DNA of 64,000 bases from Planococcus citri (Eukaryota > Arthropoda > Insecta > Hemiptera > Pseudococcidae). The stretch lies in assembly GCF_950023065.1 (NCBI RefSeq), contig NC_088680.1, forward strand, positions 46,860,559 through 46,924,558, given 5' to 3'. The notes under the pieces are model-generated. The model did not search any database and was not told the DNA's origin. It saw nothing but the letters and a program-made list of their open reading frames with translations. Shown here in pieces: positions 37,327-48,420 of this stretch (positions are counted from its first letter, which is position 1; each line of letters begins with the position of its first letter). Both the position numbers and the translations under genes were made by a program.

Positions 37327-38255
37327 GTTATCGGAATCACTTCCTAAGCCAGATTCGCATCCAGGATCTACTGTAGATGATATCGGACAAATTACATGTA
37401 CACTCATATCTTACTAACAGAAGTACTGATAAAAACATTCGTGACTACCTGGGTGTGTTTGTGAATTCCACATCACCTAAATCCGACTGTATGAACACAT
37501 CAAAATAATGATGCACTATTGCTGCTTCTGGAAAGCGAACTGTCAACTGAATCCCATAAAATGGGAAAAATCACAATTAAAAGAATAATTATTTACCTTG
37601 TAATAAACAAAATCATCGAAATTATAGATCATAAAATTCAATACTGATTACGTTCAAATATGTACCTTAAACTTCTACTGCTCAGAGTTTATTTTACATC
37701 AGCGTAATGTAGAGGAATTGGCAGGCTACATTAAAATAATTCTACAAATTGAACAAAACAATTGGCAAACAATTTAACAATTATTAAAAGTTTAGCTCCA
37801 AACTTAGAGCTTTCTTTTCATTCGAGTCAGCCCAATTTTCAGCATCAGCAAAGTTGAATGTTGAAAAGTGAAGGTGCTTTCACACAGTTCACACAAGCTG
37901 AGCAGTGATAAGTGATAAGCATCATTTTAAATAATGACTATTTTTGCGCTCACCAGGTTCGCTACCATCGTATGACGACGACGTGTTTTTGAATGTTGAA
38001 TGAAATTTAATTTACTTTCGTAAATTTTGAATCAGATTTTTCGCCGAATGATGATTGTGAAAAATTTTAATTGTTACAAAAAGTTGCTACAATTCTACAT
38101 TTTTCATTTGTTTTAATTTTTTTTACGTAACTCCAGTGTTATCATTCCCTGTCCTGAGTGTCCTGTCACAGCCTGCTTTGTTTACATAATCCATTTCTTT
38201 GGAAATGTTCACGACTTTCATCTTATAAGTTTCAAGTTCTAAGTTCTAAGTCATA
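37327..38255. promoter_or_regulatory. Divergent intergenic region between Abi and XLF
   Basis: 930 bp between two start codons pointing away from each other. It must contain both promoters and 5' UTRs. No TATA box is convincingly placed. Confidence 0.5.
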
Positions 38256-39475
38256 ATGTGGAAATTGAAGAAAATTAATGATACCGATCATTTTCTGAAT
38301 GTTCAGACGTTGCAAGCTGGTCGTCTCTACAAATTCTCCCTAACTGATTTCTGTAAACTATGGAGCGTTGAGCTATCAAAGAAACAAATTGTTGATCAAT
38401 GCAAGGTGAGTCCATGTGTTTCTACATTTTCATATTATTCGCCTCAATACTCAACCTAAGTCATTTTGCAGGATTCAAACAAATGGCTCGAAGCTGATGA
38501 TGAAACATTGATATGTGAAACGTTAAACTTATTCGATGTGGCTAGAACTGACGTAAACTGGAGTATGGTTTCTAATCGGTTAGTTCTGAATTCAACTTTT
38601 AGCGGTATTAAATTCAGCTTCCACGTCGAGTTTCAATTGGCAGACGAAGAAAGTGTAAGTTTATTGAGTGGATTAACTACTTGTATGTTCCGTCAAATTT
38701 CTCTCATTCTTACCGGCTTCATTTTTTTAATAGTTCTCCAAAATCGTCGTATCGCCTCTACTACTGATAATAAAAAATTTGCATCAACAAAAAGAATTTT
38801 TGAAAGATTGCTTGAAGAAGAAAGATACCGAAATAGCTGAATACAAATTGGACGGAGCGGTAATTTCAAGAAGTAATTTTTTTTGTGTTTTCTTAAATGA
38901 CTGTTGAAAAAAAAAACTTATCAATTTATCCATTTGAATCTTGTCTTGTAATTTTTTTATTCAGAAAATATTGAAACGCCAGTTTTTCAAGAAAGTGTAA
39001 TACCAAATATGTTTATTCAAGAGACTCAGAAATTTTCATTCAGCAAACCGACTGATTTAGTTGATGATCAGATAATTTCATCGTATAATGAACTTTTTTC
39101 TTTCCTACCGTAAGTTAACATGTGCTGATTGACTTTTTTTTGTTTCTGAACTTGATTTTTACTGTTATAAATGTACATTTTATAGTTCGGAAAACACAGA
39201 AGCAAATGTTCCCGAAGAGCAAGAAGTAAAACGTAATTTGAACGTGGAAAAAGAAAGTCATGAGCTGAGCAAGGTAAAATTAAAAAATGAGCGCAAAAAT
39301 GCTCGATCGTAATTCTGAGTCTATACTTAACCGTTCAACGTTTCAGATTCCAAAAAAAAGTCAGTCCGATTTGATTATCCAAGTTGAAAACAAAAATGAT
39401 GTTCCTTCGAGTTCAGTGCGATTAGCGAATGTAATCAGAAAAAGACCTCAACCTCGTAAATTGAAGAATTTATAA
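38256..39475 (+). CDS. NHEJ1: XLF (NHEJ1)-like DNA end-joining factor, complete
   Basis: Nuclear protein that forms filaments with XRCC4 and stimulates DNA ligase IV in non-homologous end joining. Exons: 38256-38405, 38472-38654, 38734-38872, 38965-39109, 39186-39273, 39347-39475, giving 277 residues (human 299). The head domain shows W-x-L...LQAGRLYKFSLTDFCKLW and a beta-rich FSFHVEFQLADE. The stalk helix reads LKKKDTEIAEYKLDGAVISR, matching the human segment around its MKDLEIQDYQESGA. The tail is disordered and ends KRPQPRKLKNL, resembling the basic Ku-binding motif at the XLF C-terminus. Polyadenylation signal at 39569-39574. XLF diverges fast, so the call rests on layout plus motifs in head, stalk and tail. 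Confidence 0.85.
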
Positions 39476-39568
39476 ATTACAAGCTTCACTGTGATGATGG
39501 CTTTTTATAATTCTGTTTTGAATGTACAAATTAAGGATGATGTAGCATAAGTATTAACTATTTTCAGT

Positions 39569-39574
39569 AATAAA
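39569..39574 (+). promoter_or_regulatory. Polyadenylation signal of XLF
   Basis: AATAAA about 95 bp after the XLF stop codon. Confidence 0.5.
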
Positions 39575-39575
39575 A

Positions 39576-40014
39576 TGTTCCTACACGATTTTCTATACGC
39601 TGCTGTTTCTGAATACATATTTCATTTTAGAAGTCGTACTTCCGTTATTTCTATTTGGCTGCAGATTGATTTATATTCATTGTTCTTTAGCTCGTGACTG
39701 AAGATGACTGACAGGCTGAAAGTACATATAGATTGATAAAGTTTCAAAAAATGAATTACAAGCCCACTGCTTATAAAATTCAAATTCAAAATTGCTCAAA
39801 ATTCAAAATTTGATTTTTTTGTGAATAATTATTTTGGTGTTTTTTGTTTTGCTTTACATCTGGTCACACTGCTTGAATTGTGTTTTCAAAATTTTTGTTG
39901 ATAACAAAACTTTGATGTTGAAAAATTTTGAAAGATCAGTCATTTTCTATCATTTGTATCAGTTTCTACGTTTGAATTAAATTTACTACTTGTGCTTATT
40001 CTATTTTTGGCAAA
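39576..40014. other. Intergenic region upstream of DHX16
   Basis: About 440 bp between the XLF polyadenylation signal and the DHX16 start codon. It must hold the DHX16 promoter and 5' UTR. No separate feature recognised. Confidence 0.5.
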
Positions 40015-43000
40015 ATGGGAAGTGATTCTGATAGTGAAGAAGATCGACGACAAAGGGACGAGTTCGTTGAAAGATTGAAAAAACGAGATGAAGGAGTTAC
40101 TCGGAAAGTTGCTTCTCGATCAGGTAATAAAATGCCATAAATCTTATATTTTATCGGCAAAGCTATACAATGAACTCATCGATTTCGGAAATTTTGATAC
40201 TAATTTCATACGTATTTTTACTTGAAGAATGCTACGGTGGAAGCTTATTTTTGGGTCTAAGATTTCTATCAGAAGATTTTGAGTGATCAATGTGTAGCGA
40301 TTGAACGCTTCGAGTAGAATTTCGCCATATGGCAACGAATACTAACTAAATTTCCAAAATCGACGACGAGTTGAATTGTATAGCTTTGGTATTTTATCAA
40401 AACAATTTACTATTCATCCATTTCCTTTCTGTTAGATCAAAAAGCATATGAAGAAGCTGCCAAAAGACTAAAGCTTGAGAATGAGAAAGATCGTGAAAAA
40501 CTTATCCCCAAGCTTCGGGTTGATTCTCGAAGAAAATATTTGGAAAAACGTAAAGAAGACAAAGTGCTAGAACTCGAGCAGGATATAGTTGACGATGAAT
40601 ATTTATTCGATGATGAAGAGTACGTTAATATTCTATTTACGATTTTCGGTTAGAGTGCTATCATGCCTCGACTTGAATTAATGTTTATTTTTCATTCTGT
40701 GTAGATTGACAGAAACTGAAAAGAAGAATCGTGAATATAAGAAAACTGTTCTTGAGATAGCCAAAGAACATGAAAAGGCTCGCGAACTGGAACGTATTAA
40801 ACGCTATCGTATGCCTGAAGATCAAAAGGTATGTTGACTTTTGATTAATACAATATATTTCTTCGATTCGTCCATAATAATGCTTAGTGATCTGATCATG
40901 GATTACTTAGTTTCGCTTGTGGACTACAGCAAATATTTGTGTTACTATTTCTTTTATTAATGTCCATCATTAATACAGTAATACAAATCACAGCTTACAA
41001 TTATTTTTTTGAAGAAAATTCCTCGTAAATGACTAAAAAGTACTGTTTATTTAGGAAACGAAAGACTATGAAGAAGATGAGAGAGAAAAAATGCCTCATT
41101 ATGAACAGAAAAAATGGGAAGAGGAACAAATGTCCTCTGCTCGATTTCGTTTCGGAGCAAAAAACAAGAAAGATGGTCAACCTGATTATGAATTGATTAT
41201 CGACGAGCATTTGGAAATTCTTGGTGGTAAAGTGGAATTTGAACAACTTACTAAAATTACTGGTTCCGAAGAAGAGGTAAAAGTATTGTTATTCCAAAAT
41301 TATTGTTATTGAAAACTGAAAACACTTGGGATTAATTTCATCTGTTTTAATTCCAGAAAAAACCCCAGCTGACAGAAAAACAATTGAAAAAATTGAGTAT
41401 TGAAGAAACTAAACGTAGTCTACCGGTTTATAAATTCAAAAAACAGCTCATTGATGCCGTTGCTCAACATCAGGTTAGTATGGTTTTGTATTTGGTACAT
41501 ATATTTTTTGATGAATTTTCAATTAACGCGATGTGTTTGTGATTAGGTATTGATTATCGAAGGTGAAACTGGTTCTGGAAAAACGACTCAGATTCCTCAG
41601 TATTTACATGAAGCTGGTTATACAAAAGATAAGAAAAAAATCGGGTGTACCCAACCTCGAAGAGTAGCTGCTATGTCGGTTTCAGCTCGTGTAGCAGCCG
41701 AAATGGGGGTCAAATTGGGTAACGAAGTAAGGAAACACTCGTTTTCATTTATACCTAATTTTTAATAATTCAAGTGTGTTAATGTATCTATTAATTTTGT
41801 TCAATTTCTAGGTTGGTTATAGTATTCGTTTTGAAGACTGCACGTCAGAAAGGACTGTCATAAAATACATGACCGATGGTACATTGCATAGGGAATTTTT
41901 ATCTGAACCAGATTTAGAATCATACAGGTGATTTAATTCTTAACATTGATAGTTTAATTTTATGCTGTTTTTATTCATAATTGAATAATTTTCAGCGTCA
42001 TGATTGTCGACGAAGCTCACGAAAGAACACTGCATACCGATATTTTATTCGGATTGGTGAAGGATGTGGCGCGATTCAGACCAGATTTAAAATTGTTAAT
42101 TTCTAGTGCTACTTTGGACGCGGCTAAATTTTCAGAATTTTTTGACGATGCTCCCATTTTGAAAATTCCAGGTTACTATTTCTCTTTTTTTTCTCTGATC
42201 AGTTTTTAGTTTCGTTCAATAATTCAATTTGAATATAATTGCAGGTAGAAGATTTCCCGTTGATATATTCTACACCAAAGGACCGGAAGCAGATTATATA
42301 GACGCGTGTGTCGTATCTGTTTTACAGATTCATTTGACTCAACCTTTAGGAGATTGTTTAGTTTTCTTAACCGGTCAGGAAGAAATTGAAACATGTCAAG
42401 AGTTACTTCTCGAGAAGACGAGAAAATTGGGATCGCAAATCAAAGAACTAATTATTTTGCCTATTTATGCAAACTTACCAACTGACATGCAATCTAAAAT
42501 TTTCGAACCTACGCCACCAAATGCTCGGAAGGTAAAATAATCAAATTATTGCTTATCTTTTTTTTTTGCATTATTTCGTTGTGTAATATTGAATTTTTTC
42601 GTATTCAGGTGATTTTAGCTACAAATATTGCCGAAACCTCGCTAACCATTGACAACATTATTTACGTAATCGATCCAGGATTCTGTAAGCAAAATAGTTA
42701 CAATCCTCGTACCGGTATGGAGACTCTAACTGTAGTTCCTATTTCAAAGGTATTGAAATTAAGGTAATTTTTCACCTTAATTTTTCTATGACATTATATA
42801 CCAATTTATTTTTATTTTACAGGCGAGTGCTAATCAAAGAGCCGGCCGAGCTGGTAGAGTGGCTGCTGGAAAGTGCTTCCGTTTGTACACATCTTGGGCT
42901 TACAATCACGAACTCGAAGATAACGCTGTGCCAGAAATTCAAAGAGTTAATTTAGGAAACGTTGTACTCATTCTGAAAGCTCTAGGTGTCAATAACATTA

Positions 43001-44180
43001 TTCAGTTTGACTTCCTTGATCCTCCTCCTCACGAAAGCTTAGTGAGTAAATAATAGATTTTTGAAACAAAGATATTTCATTTCCAACTTGACTAAGTGAA
43101 TCATTTTCAGGTAATCGCATTAGAACAACTTTATGCTTTGGGAGCTCTGAATCATAAAGGCGCTTTGACGAAATTAGGCAGAAGAATGGCTGAACTTCCG
43201 GTAGATCCTATGATGTCAAAGATGCTTTTAGCTTCTGAAAAGTAATGATTTTGATAATTAGTTGGTTAATGAATTATGTTTCATTTAATTCTGAATTGCT
43301 AAACGATGTTGCATCGATTTGATTTCAGATTCAAATGTTCTGAAGAAATAGTATCCATAGCAGCCATGTTGAGTGTAAATAGTGCGATATTCTACAGGCC
43401 TAAAGATAAAACCATGCGAGCTGACACAGCGAGAAAAAGTTTTCATACTCCTGGCGGAGATCATTTAATGTTATTGAATATTTATAGTCAATGGGCCGAA
43501 GCTGATTATAGTATCCAATGGTGTTACGAAAATTTTATTCAATATAGGTAAATCCATAGCTTACTTGAACTTATTTCTTATTCAATTTTTTAACTAACAA
43601 TTTTCGTTTCTCTAGATCAATGAAGAGAGCTCGAGATGTACGAGATCAATTAGTTAATTTATTACAGAGAGTAGAAGTAGATATGGTCTCAAATCCAACC
43701 GAAAGTGTTAATATTAGAAAAGTAAGATCGTATTGATTTTAATTTCAGGTTAACATTTCGCCTGTTTTCCTAAATTCAAAATTTTCTTTACAGTGTGTTA
43801 CTGCCGGATTTTTCTACCATATTGCCAAACTTTCAAAAGGTGGAAGTTATAAATCAGTTAAACATAATCAGACAGTACTCATACATCCGAATAGTTCGAT
43901 GTTTGAGTCTCTACCAAGATGGATTCTTTACCACGAACTCGTATTTACAACGAAAGAATACATGCGACAGGTACTTGATCAAAATTCGCTTATTGATAGG
44001 AATATTTTCTTACAAGAAATATGCTGAATATTCTGTTTTCATTTTCAGTGCACGGAAATAGAGAGTAAATGGCTTTTAGAAGTGGCTCCTCACTATTATC
44101 AAGCCAAAGAATTAGAAGATTCGACCAATACGAAAATGCCTAAGCAAACTGGAAAGGCCAAAAGCGAATTAAAAGATTAA
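40015..44180 (+). CDS. DHX16: DEAH-box pre-mRNA splicing helicase DHX16/Prp2, complete
   Basis: ATP-dependent RNA helicase that remodels the activated spliceosome before the first splicing step. Sixteen exons: 40015-40123, 40436-40619, 40705-40828, 41055-41276, 41357-41473, 41547-41726, 41812-41927, 41996-42171, 42245-42531, 42609-42749, 42823-43041, 43111-43241, 43329-43547, 43616-43721, 43794-43970, 44049-44180, giving 879 residues. Walker A GETGSGKT lies at 258-265, DEAH at 356-359, SAT at 388-390, TNIAETSLTI shortly before 552 and QRAGRAGR at 557-564, followed by winged-helix/HA2 and OB-fold regions. The N-terminus is highly charged (Glu/Lys/Arg) and starts at the point matching about residue 160 of human DHX16, so the vertebrate N-terminal domain is absent. 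AATAAA at 44248-44253. Confidence 0.96.
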
Positions 44181-44247
44181 AATTTGACTTCCCGAATGTT
44201 GATAACTTGATTATGAGTGTAACTTGTTATATTTTGTATATACATAG

Positions 44248-44253
44248 AATAAA
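44248..44253 (+). promoter_or_regulatory. Polyadenylation signal of DHX16
   Basis: AATAAA 68 bp after the DHX16 stop codon. Confidence 0.55.
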
Positions 44254-44804
44254 ATCTTATCGATCATGATTTTTATAAAAATTCGTCAATTATTTTATAA
44301 AAAAAATTTGTGTAAAACAATTCAAGTAAAAATTCAATGGTTGAAATATTCGGTAGCGTTGCAATATCGTAATGAAATTTGAAAACTCCCAGCCTAACGT
44401 AAGTTCAATTTTTGAAACTTTTTTTTACTTTTGGAAATTATAAATCAAATTGCTGTGACTCAAATACCTCTCAACATCTTTTCCTCAGTAAATAAATCGA
44501 CAACGGGAATGAAAATTATTTTTTTGATGAGCTAAATGAAAAAGACACTGCAATATCATTTTTGCAGTCGGTTTTGTAGAATAAACTTTTTGAGTCCTTT
44601 TTTTAGAAACCCTCTCACCCCCTTACTCAGCAATCGCCATTTATTCTACATAATTCAACCATTCGTATTCGTAATATATTCGTTCCTTAATTGATTTTCA
44701 ACAAAACATAATTTTCAAACAACTTGTTTATTGTTTACTTAGAACGGTTTTAAAAAAAGTAATATAAAAATAACAATTTGAGCGAATTTAGACGTTAAAA
44801 TATT
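44254..44804. other. Convergent intergenic region (DHX16 / Gmer 3' ends)
   Basis: Carries the Gmer polyadenylation signal at 44727-44732 (minus). Nothing else recognised. Confidence 0.5.
44727..44732 (-). promoter_or_regulatory. Polyadenylation signal of Gmer
   Basis: AATAAA on the minus strand, 73 bp after the Gmer stop codon. Confidence 0.5.
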
Positions 44805-46188
44805 CTACCGCCTTGCACTGTCGTAATTTTCAACAAACCAATTCACCGAAGTTTTAATCGCCTCAGGAAGAGGTGTGAATTCAAACTTTTCTTTCATCAA
44901 CTTCCTCAACTTATCATTACTAGCAGTTTTCTTCATTTGACCGTTTCCTGCTGACGTATCATATTTTAGTTCTCCCTCAAATCCAATGGCTTTGGCGATC
45001 AATTCTGCAACTTCAGCTATCGTAACCTCATCTTTCTCGTCAACTGAAAAATTCATCGAGAAAAATTATTTACGAAACTTTTCTATGAAAACAAGATAGG
45101 AAAGTGAATTATCAAAACCTGATAGGATGATTGGTTCAACTTCGTCGTAATTTCGCAGAACCCATAAAAATAATTTAGCTAGATCGATAGAATAAATGAA
45201 TTGCCTCAGAGGTTTGCCTGTACCCAGCACGTGAAATTCATTAGCACCTGAGGGGGAAAAAATTACCCTTCAGCTATGAAAGTGTTTTAAAATATTATCA
45301 AATCGAATACTTTTAATTAGGTAATAGGTACCTTGTTTCTTGGCGTTGTACAGTTTATGAATAAGGCCAGGAATTACATGACTACTTTCTAAATTGTAAT
45401 TGTCATACGGACCAAATACATTGCAAGGCACAACAGCGGTATATTTTTTACCATACTGCTCGGAGTATCCTCTATTGTAAACATCTATCATTCTTTTGGC
45501 ATAACTGTAACCGAAATTCGAGTTATGAGGAGGCCCGTTATGAATCTGCGGAATAAATTCAGCTGAGTAAATTACGCTTTCTAGTACTCGCACAAATGAG
45601 ACAAAATTACTCAAGGTAAAACAGTTGAATACATATATTTACCATCGTTTCGTCGATCGGATACGACGTTTTGTCAGGGAAAATACAAGTTGATAGACAT
45701 GATACTACTTTTTCCACTCCAGTTTGAAATGCAGTGTTTAATACATTATCGTTGATCAGAAAATTAGTCCTCTGAAAAGTGAAATGACAATGTTTTAATT
45801 TTCAGCGAAATATACCTTTACCATTACACTCAGAGCAGATATACTAACGAAGTAGTCCAGATTATGAGACATGTTATGGAATAATCCGCCAACCATGGCT
45901 GCAAGGTGAATAACGTGAGTAGGCTTATAAGTTTCGAATATTTTTACAGTTGCTGCTTTATCGCTGAAAATTCGTACACGTATGTTATAGGTAAGGTGTT
46001 ACAAATAAGTGAAACTTTCGATGAATATTCAAGTGTCATTACCTCAAGTCACCATCTTTGGATCCGAGGAATACCCATTTTTCACTCGGATTATTCTCTT
46101 CTTCAATCACTGCTTTGATAGCTCTACCAACCAAACCAGTTCCGCCGGTGACGAGGATTACTTTGCTTGGAGTGTTTTCTCCGGACAT
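44805..46188 (-). CDS. Gmer: GDP-L-fucose synthase (GDP-4-keto-6-deoxymannose epimerase-reductase), complete
   Basis: Cytosolic SDR enzyme that makes GDP-L-fucose from GDP-4-keto-6-deoxy-D-mannose with NADPH, feeding protein fucosylation. Coding exons: 46188-46043, 45963-45849, 45771-45643, 45545-45332, 45247-45119, 45043-44805, giving 323 residues (human 321). The Rossmann motif GGTGLVG is near residues 15-21, the catalytic Ser is in SCLSTCIFP, and YSYAK (Tyr143, Lys147) completes the triad. HLAAMVGGLF, PCNVFGPYDN and KTASNDKLRK are family hallmarks. The C-terminus EAIKTSVNWFVENYDSARR closely resembles the vertebrate ending. Head-to-head with the PLCXD gene, 631 bp between start codons. Confidence 0.96.
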
Positions 46189-46819
46189 TTTTATTGTTGA
46201 AAATGTGTTTGCTGTAGAACTTGATGTATGGGGGAAGGAGAGCAGATAGAAAACCGCTGGACACGTAGTGTAAATTTTATGAAATAGTTTTTATTTCCGA
46301 GAAATCGCGTAGAAAAGAAAAATATGTAGCGAAATATGAAAAATATTCTATAAATTTTTTTTATCAACACGGTCGAGTTGGTTTGATAAGGCAAGGCACT
46401 CGGTGTTTCAATGAATAAGCTTCCGAAAGGAACTTTCGTAATCATTCTGTATTTGTCGTTAGTCGATGAAATTTGACGTTTTTTGCAATTAGAAAATTTC
46501 AAGTTGATTTTAAATACGTTTTGTAAATTTTTTTAACAAAAAATTTGGAACAGTTTGAATTTAAAACACCAAAAACTTTCTGTCAATTTGATCGTATAAT
46601 TTTTTCAATTCCACAAACTGCAACACTGATACTAATAAACAAACAAAAGCTTTATCATTCTTTCTCAATTGATTTTTTCGATGTTATTCATTAGGGCACG
46701 AAATTTTCTATCGTTGAACGAGAACAATAGTTAAACAAAGCTTCAGTTCAACGATATCGTGTAGTAATATTCATTATTTCTCAAGTAGCCGTATTTCTTT
46801 GTTATATTTGGTGAGTAAA
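46189..46819. promoter_or_regulatory. Divergent region between Gmer and the PLCXD gene
   Basis: About 630 bp between divergent start codons; contains both promoters. No individual element placed. Confidence 0.5.
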
Positions 46820-47975
46820 ATGGACACAAAATTATCGTTGGCTAATGCAAATTGGATGAAAGATTTAGACCCCAGATTGAAAGATGTCAGCATTTGTTAC
46901 TTAGCTATTCCAGGTATGATTTCGTTTGAATTTGAATGCTTAATTCAGAAACCCTCTGGATCAAATGAATCATATTATGTTTCAGGTTCACACGACTCTT
47001 TGTCTTATTCAATTACACGACAAAACGGTTTATCTCCAGATGCTCCCAACATAGCTAAAATATTTGGTCGTTTCTTAGGCAGTTTTATGGGACGAATTAC
47101 CTTCAACTGGTGTGTAACCCAATCTTTGGACATCAAACAGCAGTTTCTATTTGGCATCAGGTATAAATACTACCCCACGAGTCGATAAAAGTAGTCAACT
47201 TGTGCTAACGAGTTTCCTTTGTATGTAGATATTTTGACATACGAACTGCTCGAAAAGGATCAAAGTTGTTAGCTTGTCATGGCCTATATGGAATGGAAGT
47301 TATTGACGCTTTGGAAGAAATAAACGAATGTTTGAACGAGCATCCTGAAGAAGTAGTCATCTTGGATTTCCAACATATATACGATTTCACATCTATGGAT
47401 CATAGATTTCTGATGGGAAAAATTCATTCCATTTTTCAATTCAAGTTATGCCCTGAACCAAAAAACGTCACTGATGTAACTTTAAATTGGCTGAAAAACA
47501 ATCGTTATCAAGTAAGAAAATACCACCGAGTATTGTAAACAACGAATTTCTGGCATCAGAATTTTTAAATCAATATTTTCGGTTTCAGGTGATCGTAATT
47601 TATAGGACAGATGAAATTGACTTGACGTCATATTTGTGGCATTCTTCAAAATGGATAACTTTATGGCCTAATACAACAAACCTAAACTATTTGTACAATT
47701 ATCTCACTGAAACGTTGAGAGATCGTCCCGAAAATACAGGTTTCGTCTCTCAATGCTTATTTACTCCATCTACTGCGTTTATAACTTTCCATATATTATC
47801 TACATTAAAGAAAAAATGCTGCATAGAATGTGATTTGAAAATTAAATCTTTATGGATTAAAAAACAAAAATCGTTGAGACCAGACGGCGTGAATGTAGTT
47901 ATTGCTGATTTCGTTAATTTACCCCATTTTGATTTCTGTTCAACGGTAATTAATATAAATAATTGTAGTCTTTAA
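46820..47975 (+). CDS. PI-PLC X-domain protein (PLCXD family), complete
   Basis: Single-domain phospholipase-C-like protein, related to PLCXD1/2/3. Exons 46820-46913, 46986-47160, 47229-47511, 47589-47975 give 312 residues, the usual family length, with phases closing. The two catalytic histidines are visible: His34 in IPGSHDSL and His107 in LACHGLY. The surrounding strand motifs GIRYFDIR and EEVVILDFQHIY match the X-domain barrel. There is no PH, EF-hand, Y or C2 domain and no signal peptide, so the protein should be cytosolic. In-frame codons upstream of the ATG are non-ATG, which fixes the start. Polyadenylation signal at 48239-48244. Confidence 0.92.
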
Positions 47976-48238
47976 ATGACATTACGTTTAAGATGCTTTT
48001 CGGCTGTGGCTCTATTTCGTTTTAGTACTTTTTAAAATGCATTGCATACCTGGCGTTTTTATATTTTATAGTTTAAATTTTTAGTTACTCGTATTGTGAA
48101 TTTTAGTAGTTCTTATTCTGTGATATGATTTAATACCTAATATTGAAATTTTATGAATTTAAATTGTACGTGAATTTTAAAGTGTAAAATACATGAATAT
48201 GTTACATTATTTTACGAAGAATTATGTATCTTGGAGAA

Positions 48239-48244
48239 AATAAA
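48239..48244 (+). promoter_or_regulatory. Polyadenylation signal of the PLCXD gene
   Basis: AATAAA about 265 bp after the stop codon. Confidence 0.4.
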
Positions 48245-48373
48245 AAATTCTTATTAAAATTACTGTGTAAAAATATATATTATTTAAACACACGAAATTT
48301 CAAATTTTGAACCAACAAAAATACATATTAAGAATAAGTCATAATAATATTATAATACAAACTAAATACCCTT

Positions 48374-48379
48374 TTTATT
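48374..48379 (-). promoter_or_regulatory. Polyadenylation signal of CCDC47
   Basis: AATAAA on the minus strand, 42 bp after the CCDC47 stop codon. Confidence 0.5.
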
Positions 48380-48420
48380 GCTAATGAATAATAACCAATG
48401 ATAAACCGAAATGAAAATGA

